Below, one piece after another: positions 12,684 through 23,716 of a stretch of DNA of 64,000 nt. The notes under the pieces were generated by a model, which did no database searches, was not told where the DNA came from, and saw nothing but the letters and a program-made list of their open reading frames with translations. This DNA is from Mesodorylaimus sp. YZB2_4 (Eukaryota; Nematoda; Enoplea; Dorylaimida; Dorylaimidae), in NCBI GenBank assembly GCA_030248295.1, contig JASANH010001726.1:496001-560000 (forward strand), read 5' to 3'. The position numbers and the translations under genes are program-made. Each line of letters opens with the position of its first letter. The first letter of the stretch is position 1.

Positions 12684-12856
12684 GTCATGTCATGTCATAC
12701 TTTATCCATAGCCAAGCACCATAAGGCGCACTCGAGGGCTAAGGGACACATAATTGACAATCATTTTGTACCGAGGCGGGAGTCGAACCCTCCCCTGTAA
12801 GTGCGCACCCAGCGTGAGAGGCAGACCTCCTAACCCGCTAGGCCACAACCCCGGTG
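12684..12856 (-). mobile_element. tRNA-derived SINE, family 1
   Basis: On the minus strand it begins with a tRNA-like head: A box TGGCCTAGCGGGTTAGG and B box GGGTTCGACTCC. A unique body follows (GTCCCTTAGCCCTCGAGTGC), and it ends in a simple repeat of CATGT/TGACA. Related copies are at 39207-39387 and 41456-41522 (tail only). It is inserted in the large intron of the truncated acyltransferase. Confidence 0.8.
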
Positions 12857-14350
12857 TTTTCCCAGTGAGTCCACACACACACGAGATATGTTTCAAATAG
12901 CGCAGCACACTGCGTAAAGACTGCAGCGCTGCAGCAGGATCTTTTCGGGGCCAGTACAGTAATCTGTGAATCCTGAGGGTTGAAACTGATGTGGTCAGTT
13001 GGTGGGCATATTTGAGGGGGCTTATTTGCTAGTCTAACAACTCCTGCAAGGCCTAACTTCCACTCCTTCCACTTATACAGTCTGGTGTTAACCACTTAAA
13101 TCAGTTTATAAACGCAAATTGCATCCACAGGGTGGCCACATGCACATCCCCAAGCAACGTCATATTCGCACCCCGGAGTATTCGCAATTGCGGTCTTGGA
13201 TGCTTTCTGCCTAAATATCTCCTAGTTCGCGACTAAAGAAATAAGCGCGAGGGTCACTAGCTGTGCGTGTGCATTGGTTTATGTGTGCACATTGTCTCTC
13301 CTATGTGGATTCGTCGCCAGTTCTTCTAACAAATCCGGTACGAGCTGATCAAGGAGACTTGATTTGATTTGATGCATGCATTACCGCATGTATACCGCAC
13401 CCCTTTGTGTATGTATAGTTTGCGTATTTTTGCGAGATGTGTGAGCATATTGTACACGAAAGTATTTCCAGAATTTCAATGTGTAAGTACTGTATATTTC
13501 GTACACAACCAACCGTAGGTAGTACGACACTGACCTGTCAGTTTTTATTTTGATGAAACCTGATGGGTACAGGTGAATTATTCAGCAACAGGTTAGGTTT
13601 TAAGTAGACTGGTTTTCGACGCTCTTTACTGTACAATGACTGCACACTTTCCACGTCATGTCAGTGGCCATCCATGTCTCGATCATGTGTCTTCGCCATG
13701 CACCTGAATTGAGGAGAGTACAGTTCCATTCCGACCCCCGCAAATGGCATCTGCAATGACACGCGTCACGATCAAATGTTGAAGTCCACCCTGTCTCCTG
13801 TTGCCTTCGGTGCAATACAGAAGAGCTTTGGTCTTACAAAAACCATACACTCTGTTTGGTCGAGAGTTTCTCCGAGAATACTGTGAGCCCCCTTCAAGTC
13901 GGAAAGTCGAAAAATCGATACTTCCCTCGGCAGAAAGGCATCAATATTTCCGTCCCCCTCATGGAAGGTGTACTCCTTCTCCGATCGTGTGTTCTTGCCC
14001 CCCAGGGACCTCTTATCGCCCACCAGCTGGGGCCGCTGGTTACGCAATTAAAACTATTAAAGCACCGTAAATCCTCCTTGTTACTCAAGACGAAATGATA
14101 TAAATGGGTCAGACTAAGGAGGTACAGTACATACCTAGTTACTGTATATCCATAAGTGAGGGCCTTATAGGGTCTCGAGCAGGTCTAACCGGGCCCTGCA
14201 TAAAGTCCCATTAATTGGGCCACCATATTAATGCATGCCCTTTTGTCAGTGACAGCGACCATAAGGTCCAACCATGAGTGAGCGACACCGTGGGTGAGCG
14301 ACAGTGTATAATGGATGACCCAGGTCAATGTGGCTTAAGTGAGCGACACC
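12857..14350. other. Intronic sequence, no feature recognised
   Basis: This is part of the 3.9-kb intron of acyltransferase copy B. Several overlapping open frames around 13600-14090 lack any recognisable motif. Just before the MULE, the 12-mer GTGAGCGACACC recurs with variations at 14277-14350. Confidence 0.35.
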
Positions 14351-16169
14351 ATGGGTGAGCGACAATGCATTGAGGAAACCTTACAGTAGGATACAGAAAT
14401 TCGAATATGATGCGCAGGCACGTAAGATTTTATACTATTTTGTTACGCATTCTTGGCATTCTTAGCATTTGACAGACCACCGTTCAGTCGGTGCCAGTTC
14501 TGGTGCTTGTTGTCCTTTATTTGCAAATTGCTCAAACTAATTCTAGTATCAATATGGTTCGATACGATAACGTCGAGATTACAAAATCAGGACAAGGCTT
14601 TCTGATCGACAATCACTTATTTCGAAAGGATGGCGGCGGTCGAAACGGCAAGGCCTACCTACGGTGCTTAGAATGGAGACGGAAAGCATGCCAAGCGAGA
14701 GCCATCATATAAAATGAAGAAGCAGTCGTAAGCGGGGAGCACAATCACGGAGTTCCAGATATAACCATGTCCGAGCCCATCTGAAACGGGCGGTGAAAAG
14801 CGCTCAAAATTCGCGTCTGAGCCCTCCAAGAGTCTACGACAACATACGAAACAAGGTTCTGGCCACAGCTAACAATGCTGCTCAAAGAGAAGAGATGATT
14901 GCCCTGCCTGCGTTCCGAGAAGTTCGAGGTGCGATGGAGCATGCACGATCCGCAATGCCTCCTCCAAATCCTGATCACAGAACAGGAATCGATTTCGCCA
15001 CATTCGAGGATCAACTACGAAATCACGACGGCAGCGGCTTTGTGCTAGCTGGTTCTGGTCCCAACGATCAGAATCGTATTTTGGTATTTGGCAGTCAAAC
15101 GAATTTGACGCATCTCGCCGAGGCCACAGAATGGTATATGGATGGAACCTTTTGGGCTGTCCCGCATTTGTATTCGCAGCTGTTTTCGATTCATGCTTTC
15201 ATTTTGGGGCTGCAATTTCCTCTGATGTACGCTTTGCTTCCTGATAAGTCCGAAGTAACGTACAGGCGCATGTTTACGATGATCATGGACAAGATGGTCG
15301 CCCACGGCCTATACCCTGATCAATTTCGGCTTCAACAAATTATCAGCGATTTTGAAATCAGCCTTATCAATTCTGTTTACGATATGTTTCCTGCAGCCTT
15401 TCATCAAGGTTGCTATTTTCACTACTCGCAAGCGATCTATCGCAAAATTGCCGAAATGGGTTTAAGCGTGCGCTACAAGAACGACGAAGAGTTAAAGTTG
15501 CGCTGCAGTCAGCTGATCGCTTTGGGTCTAGTTCCTACCCACTTGAAGTTACAGTACTTGCAGGTGTTGTAGCAAGCGTTCATCGATGATGCCGATTTTT
15601 CCAGCTTGATCGCCCAGTATTTTATACCTGCATAGTTCGGTCGGTTTGCGTTGAACATGTGGGACTGGCGCTTGGTAGAAGTGCGCAACAACAATCGGGT
15701 AGAAAGCTGGCATAACAGGTTCAAGAAGCACATGGCTAAACCAAATCTGAGCATATATCGATTTATGCTGTTGCTGAAAGGGAAGCACGAAAATATTCAA
15801 GTCCTGATCACTGCGCGGGAAAACGGCTAGCCATTGCCGAGGAAAAACGACGAATATCAACCCGCTCACCAACGAATCATGAGAATCCAAAGAGAATTTC
15901 ATCGCCGTCAAGCTAATCCAATAGCTACGTACCTACGCCCACTAGCCCACTGTATGCCCCAACCAGTACGAATCAATGCGCTTTTGTAGATATGCATCTT
16001 TGCAATGATTCCTGCACGTATTCTTGTGTTTTAAATAATTTTCATTGAAATACGGATAGATCAAGATCAAATAAAATGGCAAAATTTGAATAAGTTCAGG
16101 AATATAAGGACTACGGATATTACAAGCAGAATATGTATATTGGTCTTATAACCGTTGTCGCTCACCCAT
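14351..16169 (+). mobile_element. Mutator-like (MULE) DNA transposon, degraded
   Basis: A 15-bp perfect inverted repeat, ATGGGTGAGCGACAA, lies at 14351-14365 and inverted at 16155-16169. Extra direct copies of the GTGAGCGACA motif precede the left end from 14277. Inside is a FLYWCH-MULE transposase relic. No target-site duplication was found. The element sits in the largest intron of acyltransferase copy B. Confidence 0.65.
14554..15830 (+). pseudogene. FLYWCH zinc-finger MULE transposase, inactivated
   Basis: The N-terminal part is a FLYWCH zinc finger (GFLIDNHLFRKD, then C-x-C spacing and GEHNHG) and the middle is a MULE transposase domain (YMDGTFWAVPHLYSQLFSIH, ALLPDKSE, DFE catalytic region, CYFHYSQAIYRKI). 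The gene is broken. There is a stop at 14710-14712, a frame change near 14765, and stops at 15570-15572 and near 15640. Reading the same frame through those two last stops still gives family-like sequence (WDWRLVEVRNNNRVESWHNR) to 15830. It is autonomous-element remains, not an active gene. Confidence 0.85.
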
Positions 16170-16716
16170 GGGAACGCCGACCAAAATGATAAGGAAGAAC
16201 AAGATAACCACCACAAAACCAGAACGTGGTGGGATATGACGTGATCTGATGATATTTCACAGAACAGTGCAGCCTCTGAGATAACCAGTAAGTGAGAGGA
16301 TACAAGAAGGGTGCAGATAAAAACGGATCGAGAGACCTGAAACGGGTCTGGTAAAGCGAACCCTTACCATGTCTGGGCCATATGTGCTGTTCAGCACAAG
16401 TCTCGTTCTCGCATTCAACGAACTTTGTCCACGTTTTGTAGGCGAATTCGAACTCACGCTTGCAGTCGTTGCTCGCGTTGACCAGGCCGAGCGAGGCCAC
16501 GGATTCGTCCACGTACAGTGATTCGATGGCAACCTAAATTATGTCGCGAGGACAATATCGTGAATGAAATAAAGATCCCACGCCTATGGACGTACTGATA
16601 TGGCTTCGGCATTTGTAATATTCCCGTCTTTGAACAGGTAAGGCCTTATGTCGGCTCTAGGAGTGGCCAAAAATAACGCGCCTGGCATCTCTGATGTTTC
16701 ATTCAATTCGAGACAA

Positions 16717-18676
16717 ATGACGTGATGTAATAAGAGACATAATATTGGGAGAGCGTGAAACATTATTTTTGTAAAAGCCGAGTTGCAAAGTCACTGAGCA
16801 AGTCTCTCTTCTAGGCGTGAACAGTGTCCTGTAAAGTCCGGCTGGCAGCCAGGGTGACGTGAGTTTAACAGGACCTTGTTCCATGTCAATGGCACCACAG
16901 GAAACGCGAACTAGTTTTGGTGGCCTAATTTTGAAGCGCCCTTGTGGGAAATGCTGTTCCGCCTTCTTGCTCTCAAGGAGGGACAGGATGCCCATTTTTG
17001 TACCATTGTTGACAATACGCCTACACTTCCTGCATGAAAATCGATTGCATTTTGACGTATTTCGAGCATGATCTCAAAAACTAATATCGCTAGTCACCAC
17101 CGGGTGGATAGAGCCAAGTCGGACTGGGTCAGAGAGAATTTCCTGCAATAATCCTTGATGTCATCAGGACGCAGAGTTATTGAATCAGGGACCGCAGAGC
17201 CAGCTCACAGATGAAAAGAATGAAATCACAGACGCTAATATGTAAAGCCAATTGCAACCTCATGGCCTTTTCGTGGGGTGCGCAACTGGCCTAAGTCTAC
17301 GAGAGAGATCATGGAAGAAGGGACGCTGAGGAGGACTTGCGGTCAGCTGTAATATGCTGTACGAGTATAGCCGTAGTGATCTAAATCAGCTACAGTGGTG
17401 CCTTTGGACATTCTGTCCAACGATTCGCTTCAGCAACCATTAGGAGGGGTCGGGCAGAAAGAGCATTTCCCCCAGGCGTTTTGTATGGGACCAGCTAACC
17501 CTTTTTGAGGAATGAAATTTGGCAGCTAGAAACAATGGGGTCGAATAGTGGCCAGTCACAATCAGCCTAGGGGCCATCCTTAAAGGTCGACCGCAGCCTG
17601 GGGGGGGGGGGGGGGGAGGAGGGGGCTGGCAAAAAGTGGTCAGGTGCGGTCTGCCATCGTCATCGTCATCGTCATCGTTTACTCCGTACCCAAGCAAATA
17701 CATGCACTTGACGGGAGGGAGACACATAAAATTAATCAAAACTCATACTCATGATAAAGTTACTAAACCCACGAAAAGTCGACCAAGCGTAATCCCATGG
17801 TACAGAGTGTCACTATGGAACTTATGCGCAACAGGCTTTAGTGACAGAGCATAACGTGACAACCTTTTTGTACGAAATTTGCGTCAGCTCAGGAGGGACT
17901 AGGCTACAAATTTCTTCAGCGCCTGTTTAGCCCAGTCACTCTGGAACTTATGCTCTGGAAATTTTGAACTGAAAAGTTCGTTGTCGATACCAATGGGAAA
18001 CTTCTCAAAAGCTTCAACGCCAATAACGCAACGGGCACACGATTTGGATTCGGCGCGTCAGATCATTTTAGTGTTTCGTCATTTGGATTCAAAGCAGGTA
18101 TCGTTTTGGGAATGTCGTTTGGGAAATCATGATTTTGAATAAGCAAATATAAGACTGGGGTTTTTGCCAAAACCATGAAGTCATCAGGAAACTTTGCGTC
18201 TCGCATCCATCCTTCCTTGTCTTATTGTTACAGGGAGATAAGCAAAATCTTTTGCTACTTCTCACTAAAAAGTTTTGCTACAGCTTCGATTTTTCAGGTC
18301 AATTTGGTTGATTACTTATTGACAATTGGATTTTCACTGAAGGCAAGAATTTATTACACACCCTGTAGAGACTATCATGCTGACGTGAGCCGAAACACGA
18401 GTAGTTTTTGGCTGTAAAGTTTGAGCACCCGCCTGCTGCGATAGACTGAAGGAAAGGTATGACACGCAGGCTGTGCGTTTTGGGGATACTGTAGGTGTGA
18501 ATGTCGCCCAGTTTCATTTGCATACGTGCGTGATCTTTACCAAAATTTTTCTCCCACTTGAAAAACACTTTGCATGCAGATGTTTTTATTGATTCTCAAC
18601 TTTTCTTTGAAAAAGTTCTCTAATAAATTTCGAACTTTTGAATAGTTCTTCATTTCTTTTGTAATAAAATCGAGTA
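16717..18676. other. Intergenic region with simple repeats
   Basis: No exon was recognised. A G run (17599-17617) and a CATCGT microsatellite (17656-17679) occur. The CNOT2 promoter should lie at the right end, where AT-rich sequence precedes the ATG; no clear TATA element. Confidence 0.45.
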
Positions 18677-21600
18677 ATGTTCGATTGTCTGGCACGACCA
18701 ACTTCCTCTTTCGGCAACAACGATCCTTTCATGATGAATCAATCTCCTTCTTCATTTGCCCCATTTGGTCAGCTGCCGCAATCGTCGTTAAGTTCTTCGT
18801 CAAAAATCGATTTCATGAACGGAATGACCAATTACAATCAGTCATCGTCTGCCAATAATCAGTTCCCGCCGTTTCATCGATTTACGCCTCAGCAACAGCA
18901 AACGCAAAATCCGAGCGTCAACTTTTTTCAACAACCTGCTTTCGGTCAATTTCGTACGTCATCGGCAACTCCCGTCGGGCTCACAGAAAACGAATTTCCA
19001 TCCTTGAACATGGGTAATAATCGAGGAGCAGCTGGATTTGGTATGGGCGCTTTCGGCCAATTTAGAAGCGTCGGCTTCGGCAGAGCTGGTTATGGTATGA
19101 ATAGTCTTTGGATATATAGTTGGCTGTATTGCAAGTTAGACCTCTGTAGTTTTTTAAAGTTTCACGATTTGCAGAAATCAAATTTGGTATGCAAATTTTT
19201 TAAAGTCCTGCCCAACAAGTCTATAGGGCGTTTTTCAAATTTTTTTCGAAATATTTGTCTGATTACTCTGAAACCCCATTTGAGAATCATCGTGTAGACC
19301 ATTTTTCCCTCTTTTTGGTGATGTGGGAAAACATAAACATATTTTAATAACCGTTTTTAGCCCATCTGATGAAGCAACAAGCGAACGTAGAGCGTACGCA
19401 ACCGGAGTTCCAAATCCAAAACGAAGATTTCCCTGCTTTACCAAAAGCCCAAAACGATATCACATCGATTACAGGAAAACGTAGCGATACGGTAAGACTT
19501 TATTTTTAGCGGATATGTACGTCTTTCGCGTTAGATGTGGAAGGATCTTCTGCTGCAGACTAACACGCGGATGGCGTTCGTTCTGGATGAAACGTGCATT
19601 CTTACATGTCCCTCACCTTGTAGTGTATACGCTGTTACCGGGTTGCTAAAGAGACTCGTAATTTCTAGCAACCGTCGAAATACGCATTTTTATTAGATGT
19701 CCTCAATGAGTAGGCGTATTTAAGAAATTCGGTTGTATTCTATAAAAAAAGAACAGATCTTGGACGAAGTAGCTTTTATGTTTATGGTTTTAAAGAATAT
19801 GACTTGTTTGTTAAAATTCCTGAATCATGCATTTGTTCTTTTTCAGCCGCTGTCCGCTGGCACTGCCGATGGATTAAAATCTGATCGTTTGTCTCTGATG
19901 GAAAACATGAGACAACAATCGTTACAACAACAGTCTGCATCGAATGTCGGCATGCAGACGCATCCGGATGGTAAAATTGGTTTGAAATAATTTTTAACTT
20001 CCGTTAGCTTTAGACGATTTTGTAATTCTATTTAGGCACTGTGACTGGAATACCGCCTGGCCTTTTGAATGACCAATTCGGCATGGCGGGCTTATTGACA
20101 TTTATTCGCGCAATATCCAGCGAACCGGCCATCGTCTCGTTGGCGTTGGGACAAGATTTAACCAAGTTGGGCGTTAATTTGAACATGCAGGAGTAAGTCT
20201 TTATAAGATGCAAATTGGGGAGGCGATAGTGCTGGTGTCTGGTTACATACGGCACGGACTCGTCTTTCCTTAGCCTGGTGGGGGCAGATGCCTTGCACGT
20301 GGGGAGATTGGCCATTGGGATGCAGGTCGATCTGGTAATGGCTATACTTTGGGACATACGTAGGGTCCCCGATCGGGTGCATAACTGGCTTGTACCGGCA
20401 TTGCATAAGACAGAATGCACAGTTGCAATGCTGCTGCTGTCGCAAAAATTGTGATTATCACAAGTTTTGCGGCGTGACTCTGGCCATGGTTCAAGCGAAA
20501 ACTACCAGCTATAGCTCGAAAGAATGCAGAATTAACTTTTTTGGTGCCCATGTTTGTCTTGGATTATTTTGGTGGTTTTATACCCTGGTTCGCGACTTCT
20601 GATGCGATGCGTCCTTTTTCGAGAGGGAAAGAAAGTGCAGCCCATTCTCTACCTGTGCCTACCATGCGGACATTCGACCCCTGTGATAAGAGACAGGGCC
20701 TATTTGTCTGACCCAGGGGGGGCGGTCAGACAAATGGGCCCTCTGCACATAAAGCTTTTCCCCTTTTATCGCTTGCCACGGCTGACCACGTGGCCGGCCG
20801 CCAAACTTTGGCAGATGTTTTCCATCGCTGTTTGCTATGTTTCTGCATCAAACGCGACCTTTCCAGAAGACACTTCCTAGGTTGGTTACCCCGCCGGATT
20901 TCACTGATCCACTGATACCAGATCACGGTTTCAGCGATAGCTTTAGGCGGTATCTCAAAATACCCCCTTCTGGTCAGAAGTAAGAAGGCGTCTGATCAGA
21001 CGCTGTCAGACGTCGAATCAGAATTTCGTGGTCTGAATTTGACCCCTTCTTATTTGAAGGTGGGTAAGGACTTGACGTCTGACTGGACGTCTGATTTTCT
21101 GTCGTAAGAAGACTGACCACATCGAGTTAGAAGTGGGGCACGCTCCAAGGAAGAAGGAAAAATGGCGCTGTAAGAAGCGGCCGTAGTGCGAGTAGGCCGC
21201 TAAGACACCCGATGACCACCACCCGCGCGCCTGTCGCGAGCAGCAAGCGGTCGGTCATCTCACCGCCCACTTGCCGCACGCCATTAGATACGCCATCCAT
21301 ATCGCATACCTGCAGTTTTGCATGGGACGATGGGCGACACCTTTCTTCCAGCGTCATTACTCTTCTAATTGGGAGCGTGCCCTACTTCTGACTCGATGTG
21401 GTCAGACTTCTTACAAACAAAAAGCAGACGTCAAGTCCCTTCCCACCTTCAAATCAGAAAGGGTCGAATTCGGACCACGACCTTCTGATTCGATGTCCGA
21501 CAGCGTCCGATTAGACGCCTTGGTACTTCTGAGCGGAAGGGGGTATTTTGAGATGACGGCTTTTAATACTGTAAACTTGAACCAACTGTTTCTTCAACGT

Positions 21601-23716
21601 GGTGTGTACCCCATCATCTGTGCAATGGTCGTGCAAGCTAGTTATTCACCCGTTTCTGCACCTCCGTGTATCCTCAAGTATAGCTGTGGGTCTGGTGGGT
21701 ATTGCTTGCTCTCCTGGGGACAGCCGCCGAGAATAGTTGTGTTGAACAGTTGAGCTAGGAGCATATGCTAAAGTCACAGGTTGGCGGCTCTGTTTGTGAG
21801 GTTTGTCCGAAGTCCCCTGCCTTACAATGATTTATCTCTGGGGGGGGGCACTGTTATGATATGAGGGGAGACTACTTACATATTTCACCAGTTAGGAGAT
21901 GTCGAAAGGCAGAACTGATCCACGTTCAGTTCCTGAGTTACGTATCTCCAACAATAAACACGCTTCGCGAGCTGTTGCATCGAGAGGTCGCATCGTTGCA
22001 GCTGATATGCAAGCGAACATGATTGGTCTATTTTGTCCGTGAAATAACAGTTCATTTTTATTCATTAAAGAATGCGTGGTTTTTCAGAAAGAATTTACAT
22101 CAGTCGTTCGGTGGTCCGTGGGCGGAGCAAACGTGCCGTCCTCAAGATATCGATTGTCAGGTACCTATCGAATACGCAACGAGTGCTGTCATCAGCGATA
22201 CTTTGGCACCGATCAAATTGAATCGGTATGGAGAAGATCTGCTTTTCTATCTGTTCTACAATTTCGGTGGAGAGATGTTTCAATTGGCGGCTGCTGCAGA
22301 ACTGTAAGTTGGGTGGCTGCTCTGTTCGAATGCATCTTGGGGCTATGGAATTCTGTGAAGATGCAGATGCTCGCGATCAGCTGGTAGCACCCGTTAGGAT
22401 GATGTTTCAATCACGGGCTAGGTCACGAGGGCCTGGTCAGAAGCTCTTGTGGTCACTTTTTACAGGAATACCAACCCAGATTTATGATAAAGACACACTG
22501 TGTGGATACGGGGGCTTCTCAGTCTTTTGGGTTGTATATTTACAGTTAGCAGCCGATCTGCCGCATCTTATTGTTCCCGTATCTTTTCAGTTACAATCGG
22601 GATTGGAGGTACCACAAGGAAGATCACGTGTGGATTGCGCGGGCGCCTGGAGTCGAACCGGTTGAGAAGACGTCAGTGTACGAGAAGGGGACTTACTACG
22701 TTTTCGATCCTGCTACTTGGAGAAAGGTGAGTAGCAGAGAATAAGCGGTTCCGAAGTGTACTAACCGACATAAAGGTAACAGTAAAATCACGAAACGAAC
22801 TTCAAGACTGCTTCACGCGGTTATTATCAGAGAAACTGCGAAACACTGCACATACGAAGGGGGACAAACGACATGACAGCACAGGTATCGGATGTCGAGC
22901 CAAATTAGGGTCTGATGAAGTAACGCTAGAGATTCGAAGGCCATCCCAAATGCTAGACCGCGCCACCAGATAAGGTGTTTTGCTATCGTCCGGCACGGCC
23001 ATGTTCTCTTCAGGCGATTGGCGAGGGTGGTGGGGTGTTTATCGTCGAAGGAATGACCTGTAGCTTCGCAGTGTTGCCAGCCTAGCAAGATGTGGCCCCT
23101 CAGATGCTGACTGAGATGATTCTCTATTAAAAAACGGACCCTTGCCCCCTTTTTAACATGTTCGACATATTACCTGTGCTGCCTTTTACATTGTTGTTAG
23201 TCCTCCCTTCGTATTTGTAATGTTTTGGCATTGCGCTGATGATGACCGCTCAGGGACACCTCCAGATTCTGCTTCGTTTCATGTTTTTTTCTGTGATCTT
23301 CGTGTCCCCACTTCTATTCATCCCCCCCGCCCCCAAGCCATTCAATAAACTTCTTGAATACATGGTTTCGAGCAAGCAAAGAAAGCCCATCTGAAGCTGT
23401 CTTTTACGTGCTTTCGAGAATGTGGCGTCACCAGTCTTCTATCGCCTGGTGATTTCAACTAAATCTTGGCACCATTCCATCACCTTGCCTTGGCATCAGA
23501 CTGGAAATGCTGCAGTTCTTCAGTGCAGCTCTTGTGTGTCGTAGTAATGTGTCGTCAATGCCTATTTGATTTTAGGTGCAGCGGGACATGCATTTGGAGT
23601 ACTCGAAATTGGAGGAGCGTCCCATGTTGCCACCTCAACAGCAACAACAGCAGCAGTCGTCGTCGGTTGCTGGGCACTCAAATATTGGTCTCTCCAGCGG
23701 CATGCACAACAGCTAG
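18677..23716 (+). CDS. CNOT2: CCR4-NOT transcription complex subunit 2 (NOT2)
   Basis: CNOT2 is a core subunit of the cytoplasmic and nuclear deadenylase complex and bridges CNOT1 and CNOT3 through its C-terminal NOT box. Seven exons join in frame: 18677-19094, 19361-19491, 19847-19970, 20036-20192, 22088-22303, 22591-22726 and 23576-23716, giving 440 residues. The N-terminal third is Gln/Asn/Ser/Phe-rich, with two Not2-type patches (ENEFPSL, NEDFPALP). The conserved core begins GIPPGLLNDQFGMAGLLTFI, continues CRPQDID, NRYGEDLLFYL and DWRYHKEDHVW, and ends KLEERP. The C-terminus has seven Gln then a Ser-rich tail. Human CNOT2 is about 540 residues; the shorter N-terminus may mean a missing 5' exon or a real difference. 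Intron 4 (1.9 kb) carries a foldback element. Confidence 0.95.
20696..20741. repeat. 18-bp inverted repeat (hairpin)
   Basis: Arms 20696-20713 and 20724-20741 pair at 17 of 18 positions (GGGCCTATTTGTCTGACC) around a 10-base G-rich loop. It lies in CNOT2 intron 4. It may be a tiny palindromic element; function unknown. Confidence 0.7.
20952..21554. mobile_element. 603-bp foldback element in CNOT2 intron 4
   Basis: The two ends are about 220-bp diverged inverted repeats. They start ATCTCAAAATACCCCCTTC (20952) and end with its complement (21554), and are rich in GTCTGA/TCAGAC motifs. Only about 150 bp separates the arms. There is no coding capacity. Target duplication unclear. Confidence 0.8.

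Larger units (their letters stand above)
9336..16716 (-). pseudogene. NRF-6-like acyltransferase, copy B, truncated at both ends
   Basis: Eleven exons can be joined in frame: (16716)-16596, 16533-16368, 12504-12280, 12221-12131, 12076-11934, 11383-11216, 11151-11055, about 10252-9941, 9878-9759, 9702-9570 and 9510-9336. All have GT donors, and acceptors ending AG with matching phases, except the 5' border of exon 8, which is unclear (AG at 10175 or further upstream). The protein has the NRF N-terminal Cys domain (LDSQGRRPPG), a first membrane segment (IIGCILLLLIVV), an acyltransferase-3 region (AVDSFFVI, FHFRLTPPY, HAWSLAAEYQ) and the family signature YTKPWLRCGPYLLG. The signal-peptide exon sequence is lost at 16717. 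The expected last membrane helices after ASGNAG (9336) are missing, replaced by a miniature element. An ACG-to-ATG change relative to copy A gives a new in-frame Met in exon 1. It could be a decaying gene or a short protein. Confidence 0.8.

Noticed and set aside
14491-14712. Separate small gene with hydrophobic start
   Set aside because: The frame begins with GTG and its useful part is the FLYWCH finger of the MULE transposase.
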